The translations under genes and the position numbers were made by a program. From Bacillus sp. V3B (GTDB lineage: Bacteria; Bacillota; Bacilli; Bacillales; Cytobacillaceae), in NCBI RefSeq assembly GCF_024494465.1, contig NZ_JAETXM010000012.1, forward strand, positions 1-64,000: a stretch of DNA of 64,000 nucleotides, given 5' to 3'. Of the stretch, positions 8,326 to 16,981 are shown one piece after another (within the stretch, counting starts at the first letter, position 1; each line of letters begins with the position of its first letter). Under the pieces are notes generated by a model, which saw only the letters and a list, made by a program, of their open reading frames with translations, was not told the DNA's origin and searched no databases.

Positions 8326-8727
8326 TTAAATACTTTTAGGTTCTTTTACCCGTTCTACTAACTGCAGCAACTCACGGTTCGGTCCATGAAATAAGATCAT
8401 TCGTCCTCCCTCAAGAGTTGGCTTTACATCATCTGACGTAAAGATAATATCCTTCTCCTTCAAAAAACGAATGGTTTCCTCAATATTTTCAACAGTGAAT
8501 GCGAGATGATTGACAATACCCGTTTCACTGTATTTGCTTCCTTCTGTTAATTCCTGAATGAGCTCAATTTCCATACTCCGCTGTGAATCAAGATATAAAA
8601 AAGCCATTTCTCGGTCAGGTTTACGACCTCGAAGCCGTACTTTAAACCCAAAAATATCTGAATAAAACTGAATGGTTTCATCCATATTGCCAACCATGAT
8701 CGCTACATGTTCCATTTTCTGAATCAT
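8326..8727 (-). CDS. VOC-family (glyoxalase-like) metalloprotein
   Basis: 133 residues from ATG at 8727, which has TGAGGAG 6 nt upstream. A single vicinal-oxygen-chelate domain: MEHVAIMVGNMDETIQFYSDIFGFKV, a metal-type histidine at the first strand, VNHLAFTVENIEETI and a GPNRELLQLVE glutamate strand. The His/His/Glu pattern is that of glyoxalase I or small dioxygenase-like isomerases. It lies directly upstream of the catechol dioxygenase in one transcript. The substrate is unknown; it may act on a ring-fission product or protect the dioxygenase. Confidence 0.8.
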   Translation of the reverse strand: MIQKMEHVAIMVGNMDETIQFYSDIFGFKVRLRGRKPDREMAFLYLDSQRSMEIELIQELTEGSKYSETGIVNHLAFTVENIEETIRFLKEKDIIFTSDDVKPTLEGGRMILFHGPNRELLQLVERVKEPKSI

Positions 8728-8783
8728 CTTAGTCTCCTCATATTTCACTAAGTTTGTAGATAGCAAGAGCTAACACTTGTATA

Positions 8784-10193
8784 TTATTGCTGAACATAAT
8801 TCAAATTGTTTTTTAATGCCTGCACCCATTGCATGGATTTCTCGTAGCATTCCCCAATTTGCAGCACCCTTTGATCGGTGAAAGGCTTTCCAATCAACTG
8901 CAAACCGACTGGAAGATTTTCCGAAGTAAACCCACAAGCAACAGAGAGAGCCGGAAAACCAAGAATATTCGCTAACGGCGTTTTACCAAGGGTAAACATA
9001 TTGCTGATCGCCATTTCCGGAACCATCGTTCCAATTTCAAACGGTGGCTGAACATTCGTTGGGCCAACTAAGGCATCAATCCCATTCATCTGTTTGATCG
9101 TTTCTCTAACAAACTGCTCTCTTCTGCGTTGGGCAAGAAGGTAGACGTTTGCAGAAATATCACTACCAAAGTCAAAACGGTATTTCAAATCATCTCCATA
9201 TAAATGACCATATTTCTTCAAAAATGGTTCATGCACCGAGACGACCTCTGATTGGGCAATCGCCTTTAACGCGTTAAGAGCCTCATCTATCCCCGGTAAA
9301 TCAATGGGAACGATTTCCGCTCCTAATGATTCGAGTTGATGGAAGGCTTCTTCTATAACCTTTTTCACATCATCATCAATCCCAGCAAACATATAAGGTT
9401 CATAGAAGCCAAGCTTGACTCCTTTTAAATCATGTAAAGAGTCTGACAGAACCGTCACATTTTTTTGGACAGATGCTGGATCCTTTTGATCATGACCTTT
9501 CATGACTTCAAGCATAATGGCCGCATCTTGAACTGTTCTAGTCATCGGACCTACATGATCCAATGACCAACTGAATGGTAGACAGCCGCGTCTTGAGACC
9601 ACTCCGTAGGTTGGTTTAAATCCAACGGTGCCGCACATCGCTGCCGGTAGTCGGATGGACCCCGCTGTATCCGTTCCTACTGCACCAAAAGCCATTCCAG
9701 TTGCGGTTGCTACCGCAGATCCCCCACTAGAGCCACCTGGAATTCTTGTCACATTCCAAGGATTTTTTGTACTGCCATAATGGGGATTTTCCGTCGTCGC
9801 CCCCATGGCGAATTCATGCAAATTCGCTTTGCCAATGATAACTGCTCCAGCACCTCTTAATTTTTGAACAGCTGCCGCATCCTCAGAAGGAATCCAGTTA
9901 TCAAAAATTTTAGAACCGCCGGTCGTTTTTACACCCTTTGTTTGTAAAATATCTTTGACCGCAATGGGAATACCGTGTAACGGCCCTCTTACATGATGGT
10001 TTGACAACTCTGTCTCCAATTGTTTCGCCTGAGCCAGTGCCTCTTCTTCCATAACCGTAATAAACGCATTCACTCTTGGCTCATGCTCGGAAATTTGCTT
10101 TAAGGTCATCTGGGTTAATTCGACCGGTGAAATCTGTTTAATTTTAATGGCGTTTGCAACGTTTTCAATCGTATCAAAAAGAAGTTCATTCAT
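8784..10193 (-). CDS. Amidase-signature hydrolase (GatA/IacH-like)
   Basis: 469 residues from ATG at 10193, preceded by GAGGTG. The amidase-signature triad is present: Lys80 (GIPIAVKD), cis-Ser155 (IPGGSSGGS) and nucleophile Ser179 (GTDTAGSIR). The length fits stand-alone amidases and GatA. A genuine GatA would be in a gatCAB operon, which is absent here; the position inside an aromatic catabolic island points to hydrolysis of an aryl or heterocyclic amide intermediate, as proposed for IacH in indole-acetate degradation. A 38-codon frame overlaps its start. Spacing to the downstream VOC gene is 56 bp. Confidence 0.85.
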   Translation of the reverse strand: MNELLFDTIENVANAIKIKQISPVELTQMTLKQISEHEPRVNAFITVMEEEALAQAKQLETELSNHHVRGPLHGIPIAVKDILQTKGVKTTGGSKIFDNWIPSEDAAAVQKLRGAGAVIIGKANLHEFAMGATTENPHYGSTKNPWNVTRIPGGSSGGSAVATATGMAFGAVGTDTAGSIRLPAAMCGTVGFKPTYGVVSRRGCLPFSWSLDHVGPMTRTVQDAAIMLEVMKGHDQKDPASVQKNVTVLSDSLHDLKGVKLGFYEPYMFAGIDDDVKKVIEEAFHQLESLGAEIVPIDLPGIDEALNALKAIAQSEVVSVHEPFLKKYGHLYGDDLKYRFDFGSDISANVYLLAQRRREQFVRETIKQMNGIDALVGPTNVQPPFEIGTMVPEMAISNMFTLGKTPLANILGFPALSVACGFTSENLPVGLQLIGKPFTDQRVLQIGECYEKSMQWVQALKNNLNYVQQ

Positions 10194-10302
10194 AACTAGA
10201 CACCTCATAAGCTTCTAAACTAAAAGTAAAGGCCGGCTCTAGTATCGCTAATTCTACTTCCTCATCATCCAAAATAGTTCGTAGATACTCTTCTAATGTC
10301 AT
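10186..10302 (-). CDS. Possible 38-residue protein translationally coupled to the amidase
   Basis: ATG at 10302 with AGCAGGGAT upstream encodes MTLEEYLRTILDDEEVELAI and ends EVSSYE-TGA. The amidase ATG (10193) lies inside its last codons (TATGAATGA), an arrangement typical of translational coupling. Small acidic partners of amidase-signature enzymes are known (GatC with GatA, AtzG with AtzE), and this position is where one would be expected. The sequence itself matches no family I can name, and the repeat at 10338 begins only 36 bp upstream, so it may instead be the tail of a truncated gene or a leader peptide. Confidence 0.4.
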   Translation of the reverse strand: MTLEEYLRTILDDEEVELAILEPAFTFSLEAYEVSSYE

Positions 10303-10337
10303 GCAATCCCTGCTTTCACTTCGAAATTCTTATCCTA

Positions 10338-10567
10338 ATCAAATTCGCCCCGTCGAATTTGCATCCGGATTTACCTGAGCTCGCTCGATAAATTACCTTT
10401 AAAAAATCCGAGACATCTGCCGGAGGCTTTAACTTCATTCAGCTGGGGTTTGGACCCCCACTGAATTGATAAAAGCTAGCATTTAACTCACCACTTATAG
10501 AAGATGGAGATTTCTGTACCTGTCGCAAGCTATCGGTACAAAAAGCATTTGCTGAATGGAGTTAAAA
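10338..10567. repeat. Dispersed palindromic repeat, copy B (full length)
   Basis: 230 bp, same orientation as copies A, C and D. Order: CAAATTCG hairpin, GAGCTCGCTCGATAAAT block, CCGGAGGC, inverted end TTTAACTTCATTCAG, GGGG-TTTGGA-CCCC hairpin, GTACC...GGTAC hairpin, and end CTGAATGGAGTTAAAA. It occupies the gap between the Rieske oxygenase and the amidase. Confidence 0.88.
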
Positions 10568-10680
10568 CGTAAATATTAGTAGGATGATTTCCTTTTTTGC
10601 CTTCCCAAAGGAAATCACCCCACAACCGAATCGATAATCGTTACATTCATCTATCGATCTAGTAAAAGGCCACCTATCTA

Positions 10681-11961
10681 TTATGACTTTACTTCTTGTC
10701 CACCTGCTTTAAACTGTTGATTCATTGGAAATGCCTCTTGCCATGATTTTTGATTGCTGTCATAGATCCCTGCACTATATAGATCTTTTAAGGAGTTATT
10801 GTCTAACTTAAAGTTCTCTGCTCCTTTTTGGAACGCTTTCGCTTGTTGAAGTAATAAGCGACGCATATGAATAATCGGTAAATCACTTGTTCCAAGGTGT
10901 TCCTTCGAACGGTCAACTATCGGTCCCATTGTTTCAGTTGCTGCATGGTCCTGATTCGCAATTCCACGAATACCCGTAAAGTTTCCTGTTTTTTGCAATT
11001 CACGATCCTGAGCATAATCATTTTCAAGGCTGATTTGTTTTTTGAAATGCTCATCTAGTTCTAAGCCACGGCGTTCATGATTAGCTTGAACATCGATTGG
11101 ACGATCATGTGAAAATTGGACATCCCATGACCAAGTACTGTAATCATCTCTTGGAATAAACGCATGCCACATTCCATCTTCTCCCTCAAATCTTGGCGGA
11201 TACGTATAAAATGGGAAGATATAGTGAATTTCCATAAACGCATTTTCAGTTTCAGTACCAATTCCAACCGCCACACAACGTTTTCCGTAATTTGTATCCT
11301 CGACATCCTGCTTAACCGGCGGATTTTTCACAAGCGGATGATCCGGATCAATTCCTAAATCAGTACTTAAAACCCCTTCACCTGTCTCCTGCTTTCCATG
11401 TGCTTTGTGTAGAAATGCTGCATGGACATAATCAAGGTCATTTTCCATTACCTGTGCATAGTTACATTCCTGCCAAACTCGCTCCGACATCATATAATCA
11501 TCAGGCAATCCCATCCAATAAAATTCAGGGAATTCAGGCTGAGTATCTTCTGGTCCCATATAGGTCCAAACCATTCCTTTAACCTCTTTTACTGGATAGC
11601 TTTTAATTTTGATTTTCTGTCTAAACTTTGGATCTCCTTCTTCTGATGGAATTTCCGTACAATCGCCATTTGTATCAAATTTCCAACCATGGTACATACA
11701 GCGAAGCCCACATCCATCATTGATTCCATAATATAGTGAAGTACCACGGTGTGGACAGGCTTCCTCCATCAAACCAATTTTTCCTTCCGTGTCACGAAAT
11801 GCAATTAATTCTTCTCCAAGTAATTTCACACGTTGCGGCTTGCCGTCAGGTTGTAATTCATCTGACTTTAAAGCTGGAAGCCAATAACGTCGGAATAACT
11901 CTCCCATTGGTGTACCAGGACCTACTCTTGTTAATAAATGATTATCTTGTTTTGTTAGCAT
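10681..11961 (-). CDS. Rieske-type aromatic ring-hydroxylating oxygenase, alpha subunit
   Basis: 426 residues with ribosome site TAGGAGGAA. Rieske centre at Cys69, His71 (CPHRG) and Cys88, His91 (CMYHGW). The catalytic domain starts near residue 165 with NYAQVMENDLDYVHAAFLH, giving the bridging Asp177 and iron ligands His180 and His185. Length and the Pht3/phenoxybenzoate-dioxygenase look indicate the single-subunit (alpha-only) subgroup, consistent with no beta subunit nearby. It needs an electron chain; the ferredoxin at 7042 may serve. The likely reaction is hydroxylation or oxidative demethylation/dehalogenation of a carboxylated aromatic or heteroaromatic ring. A catabolite-response-like site lies upstream. 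Confidence 0.9.
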   Translation of the reverse strand: MLTKQDNHLLTRVGPGTPMGELFRRYWLPALKSDELQPDGKPQRVKLLGEELIAFRDTEGKIGLMEEACPHRGTSLYYGINDGCGLRCMYHGWKFDTNGDCTEIPSEEGDPKFRQKIKIKSYPVKEVKGMVWTYMGPEDTQPEFPEFYWMGLPDDYMMSERVWQECNYAQVMENDLDYVHAAFLHKAHGKQETGEGVLSTDLGIDPDHPLVKNPPVKQDVEDTNYGKRCVAVGIGTETENAFMEIHYIFPFYTYPPRFEGEDGMWHAFIPRDDYSTWSWDVQFSHDRPIDVQANHERRGLELDEHFKKQISLENDYAQDRELQKTGNFTGIRGIANQDHAATETMGPIVDRSKEHLGTSDLPIIHMRRLLLQQAKAFQKGAENFKLDNNSLKDLYSAGIYDSNQKSWQEAFPMNQQFKAGGQEVKS

Positions 11962-12031
11962 ATCAATTCCTCCTATATTGTATTTTACTGTTTATTTCGA
12001 AAATTAAGATATTATGTTTATATCTTATTAA

Positions 12032-12046
12032 ATCAAACGCTTTCAA
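12032..12046 (-). promoter_or_regulatory. Probable CcpA cre site upstream of the Rieske oxygenase gene
   Basis: Minus-strand TTGAAAGCGTTTGAT matches the cre consensus WTGNAANCGNWNNCW at all but one specified position. It lies about 70 bp upstream of the start codon, a position suited to carbon-catabolite repression of the oxygenase. Confidence 0.6.
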
Positions 12047-12136
12047 ACAATTGACGATTAGGTCGGAAAGTTACGAAAGTTTACAACCGAAACATACAGT
12101 CAAGGGTAAATGTTAATCTGATTTTTTAAAAAATAA

Positions 12137-12490
12137 TGTTGAAAACCAGGAATTAGACGTGGAAGGCGATTGGAAAAATTCTTATGAGACCATGCATATT
12201 TGCAGCACTTTCCCCCTCACTCAGAACCCGTCTGTTACTTTCTTGAGGGATATGCAAGTGGTTATTGTAGTACCTCTCTAGAAAAAAAGTCGTCTTCAAG
12301 GAAGTCGAATGCATCGGGAAGGGCGATTCGCATTGTCGATTTGTCGGAAAAACAATGGACTTATGGGGAGATGAAATTGCACCTGAATTGGCTGATTATG
12401 CGCGAGAAGATATTGGCGATGAACTAGACCAAACTCATAAACGTATTGAAAGATAAAGTGACATTTTGAAACGGGGAAATACCATTAGCA
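12137..12490 (+). pseudogene. Remnant of a second XylR_N/V4R-type regulator
   Basis: On the plus strand, joined across one frameshift near 12285, the sequence reads VENQELDVEGDWKNSYE, then HSEPVCYFLEGYASGY, then FKEVECIGKGDSHCRFVGKT and DIGDELDQTHKRIER. This aligns closely to residues ~110-225 of the intact regulator at 12726-14648 (HEPICYFLIGYGGGY, FKETECVGRGDKQCRYVAKT, DIADELDIVYRRVER). It also contains a stop after KRIER. The fragment lies in the opposite orientation to the intact gene and ends at the left edge of repeat copy C, so about three quarters of the gene is missing. Confidence 0.85.
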
Positions 12491-12495
12491 ACCAA

Positions 12496-12725
12496 ATCAA
12501 ATTCGCCCCGTCGAATTTGCGTCCGGATTTACCTGAGCTCGCTCGATAACTTACCTATAAAAAATCCGAGACATCTGCCGGAGGCTTTAACTTCATTCAG
12601 TCGGGGTTTGGACCCCAACTGAATTGATAAAAGCTAGCATTCATCTTACCACTAATAATTGTTAGAGACTTCTGTACCTGTCGCAAGCTATCGGTACAAA
12701 AAGCATTTGCTGAATGGAGTTAAAA
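12496..12725. repeat. Dispersed palindromic repeat, copy C (full length)
   Basis: 230 bp, ~95% like copy B over most of its length. Its right end touches the stop codon of the regulator gene at 12726, and its left end abuts the regulator remnant. Between these two it appears to mark a rearrangement junction; its hairpins may also end transcription of the regulator gene. Confidence 0.88.
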
Positions 12726-14648
12726 TTACAAAAGGTTAAAAACCATATACGTTTGTAAAGAAATTTGAATTTCAAATTTAGATGAAGCCTTTGACAAATC
12801 GACGCCAATGATTTCTTGAATTCTTGTTATGCGATAACGCATCCCACTTATTGAAACGTTCATTTCTCTAGCGGTTTTATGGAGATTGCATTCATTTTCA
12901 ATATAATAATATAGCGTTCGAACCAGTTCTGTCGAATTTTTCTCGTCATAGGTTTTTAAGTCAAGTAAAAACTCATGAGCATACGCCAATAATTCCTCCG
13001 GTTTCCTCGCATCTAGCAAAATCATAATATGTCCTAATTCATCCGCATGGACGACGGCACTACTTTTCGTATTCATTAACCGATTTTTCGCCTTTGCTAC
13101 CTCAATAGATTTAGTGGATTCTTTATATCGTTTACTGTATTGCTCAGCGTCAGTACAGAGCTTACTTACACCGATATAGATTGAATCCGTTTCTATCTCC
13201 TTTTGTATCAACACGTAACAGTCTTCAGCAAAACTCTTGATGTTGATTTTTTTCTTCTGAAGGTACTCACTTGAAATTAAAACCGTTACTTTGTTATACT
13301 TTTGCAGCTTAATAAAGGTCGTGTGAAAGTGCGTTTCCTCTCGACTAAAGAAATTCATCAATGCTTTTAAGGGGCTATTCCCTTTATTTGTGTTATGTTC
13401 TTCGGAATCCGGGAAGAGCGTATGATTCGGGAGTTCGAAGGTTGCCACATAATGGGGCTTGTTGATGTTATAGCCAAAATAAGAGAATCGCTTCACAATA
13501 TCAGCCGTATTGGTTTCACTCTTAAAGAGTTCCTCCAACAAGTCCCCCTTCATTCTCTCTTCCGTTTGAATGGCCGTCCGTTCATTTAACATTTTGACAG
13601 CACAAATACTCGCGGCCCTTTCGAGAAAATCTGTTTCAGCATCCCCAAATGGTTCCCCTTCCCGATAAATAGAAATGTAGCCATATACGTCATTTTGAAT
13701 AATAATCGGAGAAACGAGTAGATGCTGATGAGTTGCCATTTCATAGGACTCAGTTTGAGTCAGGACAAGATCAGATACCTCTTTTTTAATAAATCTTTTG
13801 ATTTTCTCCCATTGATACTCCTGAATATTTGGATACGTTTCATCAGCATAATGGGCGATGTCTTCAAAGTACTGGTTTTGGATAAAAACCGGCAGACTTA
13901 AGTCATCAGCAAGGATTTTGGCAAAATCATGCATCCCCTTGTCCTGAAGGAGAGCAGACGTCAAGTTCTTGGTAATGGACGTCCCGACATGCAGAATCTC
14001 ACTTTGTCTTTCTACACGACGATAGACAATATCAAGTTCATCGGCAATGTCTTGTTCCTCATAGTTAGTCAAATCATCATCGATTTCAGAACCCCATTCT
14101 TCCACTGTTTTTGCCACATAGCGACATTGTTTATCGCCCCTTCCGACACATTCCGTTTCCTTAAAAATGACCCTCTTCCCCATACATTCACTTGTATAAC
14201 CCCCACCATAACCAATCAGAAAATAACAGATTGGTTCATGATACAAGTCATAATGTTGTAAATGCTGCTTGGCTTCATACGAATCAACCCAGTGCCCAGA
14301 AACATCAAACGTTCCTTTCTCCATATCTACATGAAAGTATTCCGGATACGATAAGACACGGCCGCCAATTTGGTGCATTTGTGAGCCAGCTATAAGCCAA
14401 TCCATGTCACTCTCCCAATCAACCATATCCTTTAACATCCTTGCTTCATATTTTCCACAATGCCAACCGTAGCGAAGAAGAAACCTTTTTGCCCTTTGGA
14501 TTCCTAACGTGTCAATGAGATCCTTCCTTAATACCCCCCATGCATCCGTACTTGAAATGACCATACGCTTTTCTTGGAAATAATAATCTCCTCCATGATT
14601 GAAAAAGGAAAAAATATTTGTCAATTTGTTATTTCTAGTCGATGTCAA
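12726..14648 (-). CDS. XylR_N/V4R-sensor, PucR-type HTH activator of aromatic catabolism
   Basis: 640 residues from a TTG at 14648 with AAGAGGTAGG upstream. Residues ~20-120 form an XylR N-terminal effector domain (RAKRFLLRYGWHCGKYEA), ~125-195 a V4R domain with conserved cysteines (ECVGRGDKQCRYV), ~230-350 a GAF-like segment, ~440-560 a GGDEF-like/CdaR middle, and ~580-630 the PucR-type HTH_30 (ENECNLHKTAREMNVSISGMRYRI). Unlike NtrC-type XylR there is no sigma-54 AAA+ domain, so it should work with the housekeeping sigma factor. It probably senses an aromatic compound through XylR_N/V4R and activates the island. A second, broken paralogue lies next door. Confidence 0.88.
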   Translation of the reverse strand: MTSTRNNKLTNIFSFFNHGGDYYFQEKRMVISSTDAWGVLRKDLIDTLGIQRAKRFLLRYGWHCGKYEARMLKDMVDWESDMDWLIAGSQMHQIGGRVLSYPEYFHVDMEKGTFDVSGHWVDSYEAKQHLQHYDLYHEPICYFLIGYGGGYTSECMGKRVIFKETECVGRGDKQCRYVAKTVEEWGSEIDDDLTNYEEQDIADELDIVYRRVERQSEILHVGTSITKNLTSALLQDKGMHDFAKILADDLSLPVFIQNQYFEDIAHYADETYPNIQEYQWEKIKRFIKKEVSDLVLTQTESYEMATHQHLLVSPIIIQNDVYGYISIYREGEPFGDAETDFLERAASICAVKMLNERTAIQTEERMKGDLLEELFKSETNTADIVKRFSYFGYNINKPHYVATFELPNHTLFPDSEEHNTNKGNSPLKALMNFFSREETHFHTTFIKLQKYNKVTVLISSEYLQKKKINIKSFAEDCYVLIQKEIETDSIYIGVSKLCTDAEQYSKRYKESTKSIEVAKAKNRLMNTKSSAVVHADELGHIMILLDARKPEELLAYAHEFLLDLKTYDEKNSTELVRTLYYYIENECNLHKTAREMNVSISGMRYRITRIQEIIGVDLSKASSKFEIQISLQTYMVFNLL

Positions 14649-14910
14649 AACAACCTACCTCTTTCTTGTTTAATGATAGAATATTCCTAAAATTAAGATC
14701 ACTACTATCCTTAAAAAGCATTTTTATATAATTTATTTTTTGAATTTTCTCTATTTTACCTTAAATAAAGGAATTCTTCTATTTATTTACTCCATTTTGA
14801 GAATATTTTTACTATTTGGAATTAGTGGGGAATAAAACTTTTCAGGAGGCTGGTAGATAGATTGGCTGGAGTAGGATGTTTTCTAGATAATAGACTCATT
14901 GATTTAAAGA

Positions 14911-14962
14911 GCTTCATTGCCTTCATCCCCCTTATAAATTCAGGGGATGAAGGCAATGAAGC
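14911..14962 (-). terminator. Strong hairpin behind the TauD/monooxygenase scar
   Basis: 20-bp perfect stem (GCTTCATTGCCTTCATCCCC and complement) with a 12-nt loop, 21 bp beyond the end of the monooxygenase C-terminal relic. It is the expected terminator position for the vanished second monooxygenase gene. It also isolates the regulator gene from upstream transcription. Confidence 0.7.
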
Positions 14963-14982
14963 GATCGTTCAAACGATGTTCC

Positions 14983-15050
14983 TCAAATGAAGCTAGGAAA
15001 CGGCTTTGTGCCTAGTAATACAGAGCCAGCACCGTCGTACATGCCTCTAC
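14983..15050 (-). pseudogene. Last ~21 codons of a second group D monooxygenase
   Basis: Minus strand encodes GMYDGAGSVLLGTKPFPSFI-stop, differing by one residue from the C-terminus of the intact monooxygenase at 15550-16677 (GMYDGAGSVLLGTKPFPGFI), with DNA identity of roughly 90% over ~60 bp. Everything upstream of the GMYDG is replaced by the TauD N-terminus, so a deletion has joined two genes. Confidence 0.85.
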
Positions 15051-15268
15051 ACTCTATAGTTAATTTCGTCAGAAAGATCTTGAATTGGAAAATCCTCCTT
15101 CGTAAAGTCAGGAGCCTTTAATCCCTTTTTGAGAACTTGATTTAAAGCATATTCTAAAGAAGCAATCGTTTTCTCGGATAAATAATGGATCCATGAATCA
15201 TCTTTAGACAGACCTTTTCCAGTCCATGCTGCAGGACCTTCAATCTTTTTCGTTAAAATAATTCCCAT
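15047..15268 (-). pseudogene. N-terminal fragment of a TauD/TfdA-family dioxygenase
   Basis: 73 codons with a good start (ribosome site AAGGAGGGAT at 15276-15285). IEGPAAWTGKGLSKDDSWIHYLSEKTIASLEYAL is the typical beginning of bacterial TauD/TfdA-like Fe(II)/2-oxoglutarate dioxygenases, which are ~330-350 residues long. The frame ends where the monooxygenase relic starts, so ~270 residues with all iron ligands are gone. A stable 73-residue peptide could be made but cannot be catalytic. Confidence 0.75.
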
Positions 15269-15461
15269 GAAAATCCCTCCTTTATAATGTTTAATTAAAT
15301 TTTTTTATGGTAGCAATCACAAAAAGGGAGTGGGAAGCAACGTCCTAATTAACAAATGAAATATGAGAAACAAGAAATTATATAAACTACTTCTAATGTT
15401 GTATAGAATAGGGAAAGCACTTTTCTTTATGAAGGTCTTTAGAGGACTAGGTGGTTTCATT

Positions 15462-15502
15462 CAGTATTCATCCCCTCCTTTTGATTAAAGGGATGAATAC
15501 TG
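15462..15502 (-). terminator. Terminator behind the group D monooxygenase gene
   Basis: 13-bp perfect stem (CAGTATTCATCCC / GGGATGAATACTG) with a 15-nt loop, ~48 bp after the stop codon. Confidence 0.6.
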
Positions 15503-15549
15503 ATAAAAAGCTTTTGAAGTGAATATCCTTTTTGACTGTTTTTCTAGGC

Positions 15550-16677
15550 TTAGATGAAGCCAGGAAACGGCTTTGTGCCTAGTAATACGGAGCCAGCTCC
15601 GTCATACATGCCTTCACTTAAAAATGCGTGTTGGGTTACGACCATCGCATCCCTCAGATAACGCTGTAATGGATGTCCGTCGTAGATTGCCGTAATCCCT
15701 GCAAGCATGTAAGCGGACTGGACAACACTTGCACCTACACGAGTAACCTCTGCTGCAGCTAAACGAAGCATACTTGTTTGCTCAGGAGAAACTCCGTCAC
15801 CCTTTAAAATAGATTCCCAAGCGGAATCAGTAGTCTCGTAGAAAAATGCACGTGCTGATCGAAGCTTAGCTTCCGCCTCTGCCACACCCATTCGCACATA
15901 TGCGCGATCAGCCATCTTAGGTGCGCCAGAAACACTATCACGACCAGCGGCCATCTGAGAAACTTCATCAAGTGCAGCACGAGCAACACCAAGGTTCACC
16001 ACTGCTAGAACCTGTGCTGCATACGCAATGGTTGGATACTGAAAAATCGGTTCATCTATAGTAGGGACACCACCACGGACAAAGGTCCATTCCTCAGGAA
16101 CGAAAACATCATTTACCCTTAGATCATGACTCCCTGTTCCACGCATCCCCATGACTTCCCAATTCTCAACAATTTCCACGTCCTCAGGTTTTAGTACAGC
16201 TGTTAAAGGCTTGCCGCCTTCCCCAGTGCCAATCCCGACACCAAGAACATCAGCCCCCTTTGAGCCACTTGCAAACTTCCAAAGACCATTTACACTAAAT
16301 CCGCCTGTTACTTTCTCGGCAGGCTGGACTGGGAACAGACCGCCTGCAAAGGCAACATCTGGTCCATTAGCATATAATTGGGCAAGTGTATCTTTTGGCA
16401 GGGCTGCTAGGTAGACATTAGCAGAGCCAAAGCTTGCTACCCATCCAGCGGAACCGTCCGCTTCAGAGATTTTCTCAATTAGTTTAAGAAATTCTGATGG
16501 CGAAGTTCCAGCACCTCCAAAGCATTGCGGTACATGAGCACGATAAACGCCCAGCTGCTTTAATTGTTGAACCATATCACGAGGGACGTGACGCTTCGCT
16601 TCAAATTCATCCTTACGATTTCGGATTTCGTCCAACACACAGTTAAGTAGGTCCTTACTTTGGATTTCAACAGTCAT
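15550..16677 (-). CDS. Group D flavin-dependent monooxygenase (acyl-CoA dehydrogenase fold)
   Basis: 375 residues from ATG at 16677, with GGGGAGG 6 nt upstream. The fold is that of acyl-CoA dehydrogenases with the Acyl-CoA_dh_2 C-terminal domain: RDMVQQLKQLGVYRAHVPQCFGG, EADGSAGWVASFGSAN, NGLWKFASGSKGAD, and MGMRGTGSHDLRV. The acyl-CoA dehydrogenase catalytic glutamate context is absent. Relatives include HsaA, the HpaC2-type oxygenase, DszC, and IacA, which oxidises indole-3-acetate using reduced flavin. A separate flavin reductase is normally needed and none is visible here. In this island it is the best candidate for the first attack on the substrate. A C-terminal relic of a paralogue lies just downstream. 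Confidence 0.85.
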   Translation of the reverse strand: MTVEIQSKDLLNCVLDEIRNRKDEFEAKRHVPRDMVQQLKQLGVYRAHVPQCFGGAGTSPSEFLKLIEKISEADGSAGWVASFGSANVYLAALPKDTLAQLYANGPDVAFAGGLFPVQPAEKVTGGFSVNGLWKFASGSKGADVLGVGIGTGEGGKPLTAVLKPEDVEIVENWEVMGMRGTGSHDLRVNDVFVPEEWTFVRGGVPTIDEPIFQYPTIAYAAQVLAVVNLGVARAALDEVSQMAAGRDSVSGAPKMADRAYVRMGVAEAEAKLRSARAFFYETTDSAWESILKGDGVSPEQTSMLRLAAAEVTRVGASVVQSAYMLAGITAIYDGHPLQRYLRDAMVVTQHAFLSEGMYDGAGSVLLGTKPFPGFI

Positions 16678-16713
16678 CTTTTTTTCCTCCCCATTCTTGG
16701 ACATTCTTTTCTT

Positions 16714-16943
16714 ATCAAATTCGCCTTGGCGTATTTGCGCCCAGTTAATACCTGAGCTCGCTCGATAAATTTCCTCCTGAAAATCGAAAGGCTCGCCGGA
16801 GGCTTTAACTTCATTCAGTCGGGGTTTGGACCCCCACTGAACTGTTAAAAGCTAGCATTCATCTCACCACTTATAATCGTTAGAGACTTCTGTACCTGTC
16901 GCAAGCTTTCGGTACAAAAAGCATTTGCTGAATGAAGTTAAAA
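16714..16943. repeat. Dispersed palindromic repeat, copy D (full length, variant left arm)
   Basis: 230 bp in the same orientation as B and C. The left hairpin is CAAATTCGCC-TT-GGCGTATTTG and the middle reads AAATCGAAAGGCTCGCCGGAGG, differing from B and C and resembling copy E. It fills the gap between the monooxygenase and SDR genes. Confidence 0.88.
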
Positions 16944-16981
16944 AAACAATTTGTTTCCTAACCTAATCATTAAGTGTTGTA

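Noticed and set aside
10338-16943. The three repeats of the island as a CRISPR-like or direct-repeat array
   Set aside because: Units are ~230 bp, kilobases apart and separated by genes; there are no regular short spacers or cas genes.
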